The notes beneath the pieces were generated by a model. It did not search any database and had not been told where the DNA came from. It worked only from the letters and a program-made list of their open reading frames with translations. A DNA stretch of 64,000 bases from Hippasteria phrygiana (lineage: Eukaryota > Echinodermata > Asteroidea > Valvatida > Goniasteridae), in assembly GCA_037893225.1 (NCBI GenBank), contig JAZGUH010000058.1, positions 1,135,280 through 1,199,279 of the forward strand. The letters run 5' to 3'. Made by a program: the position numbers and the translations under genes. Shown piece by piece: positions 29,406 to 42,602 of the stretch (the first letter of the stretch is position 1; every line of letters starts with the position of its first letter).

Positions 29406-30590
29406 CAGTATAGGCCTATGCAGAGTTCATGTGATATACATGTATTGTAGAAATATCAAACATGTGAAAGCTTGAGCTCAATCCGTCATATCTGTAAGTG
29501 ATTTTGTGCACGTTCACTGTGCTTATTTCGATTGTTGAAATCATAATAAGCCAAGTCATTTTTGGAGGTCTTTCAGATACAATTTTTTTAAAGATGTCAA
29601 CATTACTAAATAAACGTTTGATCTCGGAGAAAATAGATCGAATTAAAAATTGGTTTCTATGGAATTTGGTTGCCAGTGTTTTTCCCTTTCTCTCTAAAGT
29701 TGCCTCGCAGAAGCTATATCAACTTTATGATCTTTAACTTTCCCCATGAAAGAGTTTTGGCAAATGCTGAACATGTGCTAAAAGAGGGGACTCCGGGCAT
29801 CAGGGGGGCCACAGTACCAGCTAGGGGGCCACATCACAAGAAAAAACACAACTAGGCCCTATATATAATTTTGATACTTTTTGTTTCTGCCAATGGGGGG
29901 GAGGGGGGGGCAATTGGTTGGCGGGGGGGGGGGGGGCGCAATTGGTTTGCGGGGGGGGGGGAGGGGGACCTGGCCCCTGGCCCTTCCCCCCCCCCCCTTA
30001 GCGACGGGCCTGTGACAGGGTCGCTCACACGACGTCACGTCAGTGTCCAACGGAGCGGTATGGACTGGGGACACGCCCCTGTTAAGGGACACGCCCCACT
30101 CGTCCTCGAATGAATACAACATGTACTGAAGCATTTGTTCTTTTTTTTCAATGAAAGAAAGAAAACGTGATATCAGCGTTGTTTTTGAAATATTCTTTAT
30201 TTTTAATTCGTGATATCAGATCACATGCGACCCTGGGTATTAATTAGTTTGAAGTATCATTCTTGGATGAAGTGGCCTTTTGAGGCCTCCATATAATAAC
30301 TACAGGCTCACTTTTTGAAGGCAGCCTAAAGAGTTCACTGGTACTTATCACTGACGCTTCACCATTGTTAATGGCAGTACATTGGGTAGGGTACCAGTTG
30401 ATGTAGACTGTTCCATTCCTATGAAAGGGATGTTGAAATTACTAAAGATCGTTGACGTCAACACTTGCAAGATGGCAGCTGTGTAGTGTGTGACTGTTTC
30501 CGTGTTTCAGTTGATCACGATTATCTCCAGTTTCAGTTCTTTCTACAACTGTGCCCATTCCTTGCCGAATAAACGGACAAAATTAAAGCA
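29406..30590. other. Region upstream of TBC1D22
   Basis: 29880-30000 holds several G-runs (up to 11) and a C-run. 30000-30110 has CG-rich, ACGTCACGTCAG-type sequence. 30430-30590 directly before the TBC1D22 ATG must hold its promoter and 5' UTR; no TATA box was seen. Confidence 0.45.
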
Positions 30591-30709
30591 ATGGCATCTG
30601 CCAATGAAAACGTGCGAGTCCCGACGGGTGTAAGCTCGGGATTTGGCAGCAAAGGGACGGGAAAAAAGGTCACACACTGGAAGAAAAACTCGGAGCGCCT
30701 CCCCGGCAG
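30591..30709 (+). CDS. TBC1D22: TBC1D22 exon 1 (start)
   Basis: The ATG in AAAGCAATGGCA (G at +4) opens MASANENV and leads to THWKKNSERLPG. The family N-terminus has FWKRSAKLPGS at the same place, just before the first splice. The donor is GGCAG/GTATTA (phase 2), completed to Ser by exon 2. Confidence 0.9.
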
Positions 30710-33700
30710 GTATTAACATTGTGTACAGAGTGTTGTCATGTTGAGCTTGAGCCCAGCGTGACGTGAATGGGCCGAGGTGGGCAGTGCCTAGTACATGTAC
30801 AGTGTGCAGGCCAGGGTGGGCCTGCGAATGCTCCATTTTAATTTTTCTATTTGACGTCATTTCCTGTGCTGAACTCGTAAAATTGGTATTTTAAAATTTA
30901 GGCAATAAATCAGTATATCAGGAACAGCAAAATCTTGGAAAATAACGAATCCTCCTTCATTCATGTCCTTGATCATTGACATTGATGATGAGGGAGGCTA
31001 ATAAATTTTTCAAAATTTGTTTCTGCATTTGATTTTCATGGAGACCTAGTTTTGTAAAGAAAGTAATATTTAGAAACAATTTGATTCAAGTTTGGATTCC
31101 CTTGGATTCTGCAAAGCAAAGAAAAAATGATTTAAAGCAAGGATTTTGTTTTTGTACCTGAAATGTGTTCAGCAAAAGCGGGTTGCATTTCTTCACTAAA
31201 AATTGTCAAAATTATTAAAACTAGAGTTGTACTTAGGATTAAGGAAAGATTTTCTCAAGGTTGCAAATGTAATTTTGGAATGAAAATCTATTTAAGAGCT
31301 AACAAATTAGAAATGTTCAAGAGGCATCCTACACAAGTGGCAAAACCTGTTATTTCAAAATCCATAAAAATGAGGCAGAAATGTACAATGTATGTGAACA
31401 CTTTGAGTGACCATACACTATGCCAAGAACATCTACATGTACATGATTTAACAACGAAAACACAAACTTTCTTTCGCTATATTGCACGAAGATTTCCTGA
31501 CTAAAGTCACAAAATTGGGCGATTGTGTAGTGTAGGGCCCCTCTTTAGTTTTGATGAAATTAGATTCAAGGGTATTTTTTCTCATTCCAAAATGACTTTT
31601 TCAACCTAAAGCAGACTTCTCTTAATTCTATTGACATCGTTTTTTTGTAATTTTGAACAGTTTATTTCGGTAGAAAATGCAATTTTCTTACGCGCTTTAC
31701 GGCAGTTGCTATGCGAATGGCAGGTGCGTCGCGGTGATCGCCATCTTTATTTTCGTGTTGCGTTTTGTCGTCCTCATCGCCGCTTTACCCCAAAATTTTC
31801 CTCAAAAACTAAAACCCTGCCCTTTATCTATGACATACTGTCGCTAACTAGTTTGGCAATTCCAATAACCTAAAAGTGGATTTTTGTCCCCTTATAGGGA
31901 ACAGGGCCGTACACTACACAATCGCCCAAAATTGAAGGTTGTGCCAAGTCTGAACACAAATTAATGGTTATTTTCCAAGAATTTGCTGTTCCTGACCAAT
32001 TTGGGGGGGGGGGGGGGGGGGGGTAATAAAGTAAACTCTTTCCCTGATTTGGTTTCTCTGATTTGTTTTGTCTTTTTGTAAATTTCAGTATTAAACCAGT
32101 GTACAGTGCCAAGTATCCACCCAGCGAAATCCTCCACCAGACACAATTGAGGGACCATACCCCCATTAAGCCACGTCCCAAACAAAAGGACGCTTTTGCT
32201 GCTTTTGAGAGCAAGACTAGTGATGCTTGGGAAGTGAACGATGAGGAACTCTTGATGCTGAAAGCCAGACAGTTGTCCCTAGAGAAACAAAGGACTGAAC
32301 AGGCGGAGAGGGCCGCGCAGCAAGCGCAGATGCTGGAGGCAAGAGTCAGTGCAGAAGACATATCGGTGGGATCATCGCTAGGCAGAGATGTTACACAGGA
32401 GCTGGGAGGTAAAGATCAAGAGTGTCAAGATGTCTCGAAGTAAAGTGTACACGTAAATTATTACACATTGTACTACTGTTTGTAGTTTATAGCCCGACAA
32501 ATAACTAACATGAGATCAAAATTGCTTTGGTTTATGTTTAAACGTACATGTAGTGTACACGATTGGTAATCCTCCAATTGTATTAAACTGAATTATTACG
32601 AAATACCTTACTAGACTGTAAGTAAATAGCAGTCTCAAGCATCCTGTAAAATCATGGCACCTGGTGTGCTGTCGTTTTCAAGAAAAGTGGAAATTTATAT
32701 CGTTTTCCAACGATTTTGGCCGACAATAGTTGGAAATAGTCTAGTTCCCTGACCTGATAATTCCCTGACGTCCATAAGTTGCTCCGTTTTGTCTAAAGTA
32801 TGGTCAGGGAACCAGACTACTAGAACAGAATTATTTTCTCTCTACGCAGACTACGGTTTTCCCAGCATACACATGTATGCACACAAAACTTTAAACAGGT
32901 CAGTGTTTCACTATTTGCTAGAAATTTATTTCTGGAAATTACAGCAAAAGCAAATGGTGTACACTACCTTTAACCCTCATGTAGCCCCATTCAGTGTTTT
33001 CATATGACCCTGTTAAATCCAACAATTTCCAACAAAACTCAAATGAGAGTCCTGCTAAACACAATAAAATCCAACAGCAGATTTTGTTGGATTCTGCAGT
33101 GTACAGTACACCTACATTGTACACACTTTTTTGTAGCTACACGTGTACATGAATACCCTACTGCATCCAGTAAAATACCACAGGTACAATGTACAGATGT
33201 AGTTGTTTGTATGAGCGATACCAAATCCAGCAAAATCCAACTAAAATTATACCATCATCATGGAAGCCAGCGTCGAACGCCTTGACCAAGGCTAGTGCCA
33301 TCTCGATGATCTCCCATGCAGTCGGCCAGCACTAGCTAGCTATAGTGGCCCCATGTACATGTACGTACTGGACACCCAGCTTGCTATGCACTATAGGCTC
33401 GGCGTTCTGTTCAACTGATTTTACACCCAAAAGTTTGTGATTATTTTAACAAAAGTGTTAATGTCCGTAAGTCTTATTAATTTAAGTTCCAAGCAAAAAG
33501 AAACTCGAGTACAAGTCAGTGACTCAATCGAGTCAACAACACTGGGTGAAGCGCCGTGAGTGTGCGCACATAACTTAATGCATTCAATGTCACTGTGCTG
33601 CATCTGGCAGGGTTAGGGTTAGAACAAATCTAGTTTTGTTGTATCAGGTTTGTTAATTAATCAAGGTACATTGTACATGTATACATTACCCTGGGACAGT

Positions 33701-36700
33701 GTTGTAACCAAGTCATTTTTTCTCAAGACAAGTTCCAAGTCAATTTTTTTAAAGTCAAGTACCAAGTCTCATGTCAGTTGTTGAACATAGTAAATTAAAA
33801 TTCTAATGCCAAATGACTGTACACATGTAGGCACGCATGCACATTGCACTGTACAAAATCAACCTGGCATGCCGTCTTGACGATTCTCCATGCAGTCGGC
33901 CAGCACTGTGGGCCCCGCATACATACTGGACACCCAGCTCGCTATGCACTGTTAGGCTCGGCATTTTTTTCCCAACTGTGTTTATTTTAATAAATGTGTC
34001 AGCAAGTCAAATTTATTCCAGTCAAGTCAAGTCCCAAGTCATTTCTTTTTCCAAGTCAAGTCAAGTCAAGTCTCAAGTAAAAAAAATCATGACTCGAGTC
34101 CAAGTCAGCAAGTCAAGTCAACAAGGCTGCCCTAGGAAGCCACATATTGAGGTTTGTATAACCGATTTGTATTTGTTGCCCATAATGCTTTTTCTTCCCT
34201 CTCCCATCTAGAGCTGAGTGCATCTCCTCCATCCTCCCCATCGTTACGGTCAGGAGTCCCAGGCCTAGCGGTCAGGCAGAATTCTGACCTTGAGGCCCCC
34301 GTTCCAGCCTCTCCCATTAGAACCAGCCCCATGCCCATGCCAGACAGGGAAGTGGGCAAACTCGCTAAGTTTAAGCAGCTACTGAGTGGCCTAAATACCG
34401 AATTAGGTAAGCACAAAGGGTTTTACAAATGTTCTAAATGCTTGTTTCGATACCGACGTTCCTCCTAACAGATTATCTAAGAACGTCTTGTGTTATTGAT
34501 AACGTAAGGTTTTCTTAAAAACTCACTCAAATAGAGCACCGAAGTGATGATGTCAATGCAATGTTTGGAACCAGAATACTTTTGTTATGTGTTTGCATGA
34601 CTGGCTGTTAACAAAGGAACAGTCGAAATTTACATTTGTTTGGAACCAGCTGTCATGCCAATTGACGTCAGACTTCGGTACTCTACATCTCTCATTTTGC
34701 CAATAAGAAACCTACTTTATTTGTTCGGAGGCAAAATGTGGACTTTGGAAAATAGAAATAATGTTTTTTTGGGTTCCGAAGAACATTTTTCGTTCAGTTC
34801 CAGATGGTATGCGTCGGACCTCTTCCCCATAAATCCACCCCGGTGTCTTGAATCGGGGTATCTGATTGATCGTGTTTCTTTTCCAGATGAACTGAAGAAG
34901 CTGAGCTGGTCAGGAATTCCACAGGCAGTCCGTCCTACAGCTTGGAAACTTCTATTGGTAAACAGACTTATTTTCATAATTGTGACTGGCTCTACAGAAA
35001 TGGGCATTGTTCAATCCTAAAAGCTTTAATTTCGTGTAGGTTTGACCCCTGTGGTTTTGTGTTCTTGGGATATCTTGACATTAGCTTAATGATAATAGAG
35101 AGGTTTCATTGGCGCATGGTTAGTGCATACGCCGATGACTAGCTCTAAACGGTACGCAGCGAAAATTGGTAAATAATGTTTGTTGGTTTTATCCGTTTGT
35201 TACTTACATGTATTGCGACCGCTATCCGTGTAAACAAGGTGATTACGTTTAGGATGAGTAAGGAAAACATCAAACAAGCGCAAAAACTGAGGAGGTCACG
35301 GGAACTAAACGTAGTCGTTTCTCTAACCGTGTGCTAACGAAACCTCTCTAATGTCCAATTTAACAGAAGTGCATTTAGAGATATAGCCCTTGATGAACCC
35401 TAACTCCCTCCACCGTTTTTCCTCAAAGTAACCTGAATCCTCCAACATCATCTTATTTCAAATTGTTAAAGCTGCATGTGTAACCTGAATCCTCCAAAAT
35501 CCTCTTATGGGGACCATTGCATGAATCCTCTAAAATCCTCTAGGTTTTTTTTGTAAACACCCTAGTAACCCCAATCCTCCGAAATCAACCAGCAACATCC
35601 TCCATTTTCCTCCAGAGGCAAAATCCTCTCATTCCCTTAATCCTGCAAAATCCTCCGATGCTTCAACTTTCAAAGACCCTCAATCCTCCAAATTCCTCCT
35701 GTTGCAAAGAGGATTTTGGAGGATTTGGGAAGGTTAGGGTTAAACGTACATGTACATGTAGCAAGAGGAAAGAAATGAGATAGGCGTAATTTCTACGAAC
35801 ATTTGTTTTTTCATCTTTATTCATCAATATTAATGTTTCTAAAGATAATTTGTAAAAGAAAAAATAAACGTCACTTTTACACACACTTTTTATCTCTTTC
35901 CTTGTTAGGATTACTTACCAGCCAACATCGACAGACGGGAACTAACATTAGAACGGAAACAAGAAGAATACTTTGGTTTTGTGGAGCAGTACTATGGTAC
36001 TAGGACTGACTCGTTACACAAAGACATGTTTAGACAGGTTAGTGCTGTACAATCTTTCCTTCACCGAGAGGGGTCTGTATGAGTTCATGATATACAAGAT
36101 GAAAAAGAAGTATACTAAAAGTGAAGACCAATTATATCCTGTAATTATCAAACTGATTTTATCAAATAAACGCAAGTGTCGTCTCTTTTGACCCTCCTAC
36201 TATTATAACTATCACAACTTCATATTCTTCCACGACACATTTCCAGGTATCCTTGATTTACTCCCAAATATTTCCATGACGTGCTTCCACGTACATACGC
36301 TTGCATGTATTTCCATGAGTACATGTGTACATGTACATCATGTACATGTGTAAAGAGCGTTCATGTGCCCAAATGTTTTTGCATGCTTCCATTAATTGTG
36401 CCACCATCAAACCATGATGTGCTTCGTTTTTTGCTGCTCATATCCATTGGCTATATATAGAAATGATGTCGTGTTTATTTTTCTTATTTACAGATTCACA
36501 TAGACATCCCTAGAACCAACCCCTTAGTTCCTTTGTTTCAGCAACCCAAGGTGCAAGAGGTAGGTACCTAACCTTAAATCTTCAATGTGTATTTCGGATT
36601 ATAGGCCGCGCGGAGTATAAGCCGCAGCACGCAAAAATCTGCAAATTAAGATTTAATGTTGGCGTATTAGCCGCACCGGCGTATAAGCCGCACCGGCGTA

Positions 36701-39700
36701 TAAGCCACACCGCGGCGCTGACGACGTCCAACCACAAAAGTCATCATGCTGCATGCTAAAGCGCTAGTATGTAAATGGTTCCACTACACATGTAATCCTA
36801 AAGTGTAAGCAGCACACGAACGAGTGTCACTATGGGCTCCATGCACAACTACCCCTCAGCAGAAAGAAAAGGCGAGTTGGGGGGTCAATATCGACGCCAT
36901 CTTACCTGACTTCAATTTAAGTGTCTGGTTCCCTCTATGATATTCTTATTGAAAACGCAATTATCGAGAGTCGGCAAACAGACGAAGCAATCCCACTGGT
37001 ATACGAGTATAAAATGAACGAGGAGCGCGTTGCGTAATACCAGCGACGTACTACCCATGGAAGTGCGGTTGCTATGTGGACAGCGCCCTCATTCGACGCG
37101 CACGGAGCCCATTACAAATAAACTTTCATAAGTCCTCGAAATTACCAATTTTGGCAGGCTGGATGAGTGTCCTGGCTGGTATGGGTGTCCGCGCGGCAGT
37201 TCTTGTTCTTATTTTTTTTACATTTTCAAAGTGAACAAAGAAACTGGCAGGAGTGGGATTCGAACCTGCAACCTCCGGGTTACCGTACCGGCGCTCTACC
37301 AACTGAGCTATCTTGCCCTATGTTGGCAGTCTCCCAAATTGTCAGTATCTTTGTTCAGGTGGCCGCTTTTTTTTTTTTTGACGGGGGGGGGGGGGGGGGG
37401 GGGGGGGGGGAATAAAAAAAAATGACTTTAACCACTAATCTGAGCTCGACAGTTACCAATTGACCAGTGAATCAATAAACAACATGGATTACACAACGAT
37501 AAAACAGAAAAGAACAAACAGACGCACCACACAATTTGTGAGGTGTGAACGGTACTTACGGTACATTTGCAAGTCTATTCGGTCCCTCTGAACTGGTTTC
37601 CTTTATTTCCAACACGTGAGTAGAGCGAACGTAAACGGCAACCAACAAAAACATGACTGCCTGGCCTGGAGCGCCGCCTGCACCGGAGCGCCGCCTGCAC
37701 CGGAGCGCCGCCTGCACCGGAGCGCCTCCTGCACCGGAGCGCCTCCTGCACCGGAGCGCCTCCTGCACCGGAGCGCCGCCTGCACCGGAGCGCCGCCTGC
37801 ACCGGAGCGCCGCCTGCACCGGAATAGCGCCGCCTGCACCGGAGCGCCTCCTGCACCGGAGCGCCTCCTGCACCGGAGCGCCGCCTGCACCGGAATAGCG
37901 CCGCCTGCACCGGAGCGCCGCCTGCACCGGAATAGCGCCGCCTGCACCGGAGCGCCTCCTGCACCGGAGCGCCTCCTGCACCGGAGCGCCGCCTGCACCG
38001 GAGCGCCGCCTGCACCGGAATAGCGCCGCCTGCACCGGAGCGCCGCCTGCATGCGTGGCCCGGGCTGAGGCGCCGCTTCTGTGACTGATGTTATTCTTCA
38101 AATGTTGCCGTATAAGCCACCCGGAGTATAAGCTGCAGGGACATTTTTAGCATGAGAATCCACGTATAAGCCGCGGCCTATATTCCGAAAATTACGGTAA
38201 TTCCTATAGCACAGATGTCAGCTGATGGTCCTACGTTCGAGTCCTGTTGACAACGTCCAGTATGATTTATTTTGTATCCTTTTCTTCTGATTTCAGATAT
38301 TTCAGCGAATCTTGTACATCTGGGCTATACGGCATCCAGCCAGCGGCTATGTACAAGGCATCAATGATCTAGTCACTCCATTCTTTGTAGTATTCCTGAC
38401 CGAACATACAGGTAATTTGCCATTTACTGTTTGTGATTTAACCATGCCCCTTAGGGAACGTCTGAAAAGTCGGAACGTTTCTGTTCCCTTTGGGGATTAC
38501 TATGTAGTCCTGTTGGGAATACACTGTGTTTCCCAACTGGAACAGGCTATTCCTGAGTAAGCATGCACATGCATAGACCACTCTTCCCATACAGGATGGT
38601 ACAGTGTTCCCAACTGGAACAGGCTATTTCTGAGTAAGCATGCACATGCATAGACCACTTCCCATGCAGGATGGCGCAGTGTTCCCAACTGGAAAAGGCT
38701 ATTCCTGAGTAAGCATGCACATGCATAGACCACTCTTCCCATACAGGATGGTACAGTGTTCCCAACTGGAACAGGCTATTCCTGAGTAAGCATGCACATA
38801 TGCATAGACCACTCTTCCCATGCAGGATGGCGCAGTGTTCCCAACTGGAAAAGGCTATTCCTGAGTAAGCATGCACATATGCATAGACCGCTCTTTCCAT
38901 GCAGGATGGCGCAGTGTTCCCAACTGGAAAAGGCTATTCCTGAGTAAGCATGCACATATATTATAGACCATTCTTCCCATACAGGATGGCGCAGTATTCC
39001 CTACTGGAACAGGCTATTCCCGAGTAAGCATGCACATATGCATAGACCACTCTTCTCATGCAGGATTGTACAGTGTTCCCAACTGGAACAGGCTATTCCT
39101 GAGTAAGCATGCACATGCATAGACCACTCTTCCTATACAGGATGGCGCAGTGTTCCCAACTGGAACAGGCTATAAATAGAGGGATAAATCTTGAATAGAC
39201 ACCGAAGAAATTATCCCAATTTTCAGAGCTGTAGACCCAGGCGGAGACCAACTCATCTCCCCTCCTATCCGATTGTGGGGAGAGGTACCAATATTACAGT
39301 GACCTTGTTGGAATTCGAGCTAGAGCCATGAAATATATTTGTGACCTGCTCTGCAAAAAGGGCACATCGCTGTATGCTTTTACGCTTAATGGGCCGTTCT
39401 ATGTGAAGAGGATGAAAAATTCTTCAAACAAGTGATTTTTAAGGGAGGGATTTTTTTTGCATCTTTGATACCTATATTATCCTAGTTCATAACGAAAATC
39501 TTTCATTCCAGTGAATAAAGTTGGAAAAAGAATGTGTTTGTGTCGAGTGCTTCAATTTATTGCTTTGCTTTTTTTTTTTTAAATGGCTTAAAGTCATTTC
39601 AAGAAATTCCTGAAAACAAACATGCAAATTTCCGAATATCTCGCGAATGCAAAATGCTACAGGCCTCAGACATATACCATATGAAAGCTTATAAAATGGC

Positions 39701-42560
39701 CTTTCCATCTATATATATAAAACACTATTTTCAAATTTTGCAACATAATTGCCCTTTTTGCAGAGTGGGTCACATTTGTCTAATAAAGTACCAGTACACT
39801 GCGCTGACTTCATTTCTGTTGGAAACGTCTTGCCAATTTGCTTTTGAAATGTTACCCTTGGTCTGATAACTAGGCTTTTTTCTTGTACTTGTGAATACAG
39901 TAGAATTCCGTTATAATAAACATCATGGGATCCACAAAGAATGTACACTATAGTGGTCGTTTGTTATAGTGAATAATGGTATGTATTGATTATAACAATT
40001 TGGGAGCCAATGATGTTCGTTATAGCCAAGTGTTCGGTATAACGGTGTTTGTTATAGCGAAGTTCTACTGCAGTTAATTTAAGCATGTTGCCACTTTGTT
40101 TCTTCTGCTGCAGCTGAAAACGTAGACGTCACGGAAGACTTGGACATTACAACGTTATCGACAGACAAGATACGCAAGGTGGAAGCGGACACGTTTTGGT
40201 GCATGAGCAAGCTTCTAGACGGCATTCAGGATAACTACACCTTCGCCCAGCCGGGCATTCAAGCCAAAATCAACTCACTCAAAGAACTTGTACAAAGAGT
40301 CAATGGTATGATGAATGTATTTGTGTTCATGGAGTGTTTGGATTGGGATGTAAGGCCCAAAAAATATTGTTGCCCTTGGACAGGTACAATTGGAAAAGAG
40401 GGTCGGTCGGTCGGAAGAATTTTTATTTTTTTTCTCGGCTTTGCCACCGACTTCTTGAATCACCGAGAAGCATAGGTGTAAATCACGGGGGTGATGGGGG
40501 TATATACCCCCTCCCACTTTTTGACAAGGGTGGATGGGTCGTTGGATCACCCCCCACAGATTTGTGTGGTGAGAAAAAAAAAAATGCTGATTTTGAGGTT
40601 AGCCTATCTTGTAATTTTCCAACTGTCCAACGGAAAACAAACTACAAAAACTTTAAATGTACCGTTGTGTTGTCAGGCATATGGACATAAGTGTGCATAT
40701 TTGCATTAACATGTACACAGCCTACATAGGGTAACCAGACCTTTGCTGTTATGAACAGCGCCCCCAGTGTCATATTGTCTCCAGTTTCCCGTGGTTTCAT
40801 TTTTTACATGAAAATATGCATAAAGTAAAGAAGTTACATCAAATACACTTTTTGAGACAGATTTGTGTTGATTGTGTCGATTTTTACGGTCGGTCCGAGG
40901 GCAACACAAGTTTTTGTTTTAGCCTGATGGTCCTCAATCATGTTTCTGTACTAAGGCGATCTACAGGGCTTTTAGCTTCCCAAAAGTCTGGTAACCTCTG
41001 TCCGTCCTTGTGATGAAATTTTCAGGGAGGGAAGCAGGATATTGCCCCTCCACCATTTTCCGACAGGCCATCTGTCAGATATCTGGTATCAGAATGAACG
41101 TTTAAGTTTTTGCTTGAAACCTATTGATGATGAATGTCATTAGATACTTTTTACAAACTACAATCTCCAAGTGAGTTCTCCTGGCTGGAAATTGTGACTG
41201 TTTTAATGACTTTCCTGTTGAAATATACACAAAGAATGTGGCCCCTATCTTTGGAACAAACTCCTACTCATTATTCACTGCTCTTAAGCTGCTCTTAAGA
41301 CCCACTTGTTTCAGAAGACCTAAAATATTTTTGGTTTGCTAATTTTAACTTATTTGTATTATAATGTGCCCCGAGTATCATTCCCTGCAGATATCAGCAT
41401 GTTATAAATATTCTCTATTTTTATTATAGAAGTGTTAATGATTTTTAGGTAACATAAATAATAAAAGTAATAATGTATTCGTAAAGCACACATATCCTCC
41501 ATGATCAAAGTGCTCAAGTATATTACCCCTTCTCATTAGGTGGTATTGATCATTCTTGAAACCTCAGCTGCCTGGGAAGTAAATAGCCCCGATTCCATGT
41601 TAAGTTCACATAGTCTAATCAATCACAATCACTGCCCTCACAGGTACCCATTTACTCCTGGGTGGAAAGAAGCAACTTGCGACAAAGTGTCTTGCTCAAG
41701 GACACAAGCACCATGACCTTGCTGGACTCAAACCCACAATCTGTAGTATCACCAAAGATCTTGAGTTCGGTACACTCAGGCATGCAACTTTTCCTCGGGT
41801 CAGCTGATTTCCTCGTTTTTCACTTCACACTTATGCCATTTAAAATTGATTTTTTTCCAAGTTGCATGCCTGTACACTAGATCAAGAGACCAAGCACTCG
41901 ACACATGGTGGAGTATGTATGTCTCAGACCGAGTGGCATCATGGTACTTTTCTTCCCTTCCACCCTCCATGGCCTGTTTCTGTGGTTTGCGTAGACATTT
42001 ATAAGGAGATTTTCCTGTCTAAAATAAAGCTGAACATTTTCTTCATCGTCTTCTCTTCACAAGTTTCTTCACACTATATCCCCGATGCCTTTACCAGAAT
42101 AGATATGTAAAATCAGAAGGGTTATCCCAAGTCCCTGTTACTGCTTACTTGCCATTGCTTCTACTAGTCATATCCCATAACTTGCCTTGTCACACGACAA
42201 CTTTCATAAGCAAGTTGACAGCAACTGACAGAACTGCAGGCTAAAGGAATGCTTTGGTAGCACAAAAAAAGACTGCGTGGAACTTACTGCCTGTGAATTT
42301 CCTGGTATGACATGGCTCATATTCTTATCTTCATGGCAGCTCCTCTTCATGATCATCTACGCAACCACCAAGTGGAGTACCTGCAGTTTGCCTTCCGCTG
42401 GATGAACAACTTGCTGATGAGAGAATTGCCCTTGAAGGGCACCATACGCCTCTGGGACACTTACATGGTAAGCCACAATTATGTCAGGTACAGTACACCT
42501 CTGGAACATAAGCCACTCAATGGGTCTTCTGCAAGGTACAATATGCCTCTGGAACACTTG

Positions 42561-42602
<42 letters not shown>

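Larger units (their letters stand above)
36585..38205. mobile_element. TATAAGCCGC-type non-autonomous DNA element
   Basis: The left side TTCGGATTATAGGCCGCGCG and the right side (complement) TTCGGAATATAGGCCGCGG are inverted ends. TATAAGCCGCA(CC) words repeat inside both. The element fills intron 6 and contains a tRNA-SINE, a 28-bp G-run and a GC-rich minisatellite, so it has been host to later insertions. Confidence 0.65.

Noticed and set aside
37245..37318. A functional tRNA gene
   Set aside because: A and B boxes are present, but the T stem pairs poorly and a SINE body sequence follows that recurs at 4195.
37556..38101. Arg/Ala/Gly-rich ORFs over 37.6-38.1 kb
   Set aside because: They come from the 17-bp GC minisatellite, with no start context, splice sites or homology.
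38511..39175. CRISPR-like regular repeats
   Set aside because: The locus is in an animal gene intron, and the whole unit repeats, including what would be spacers.
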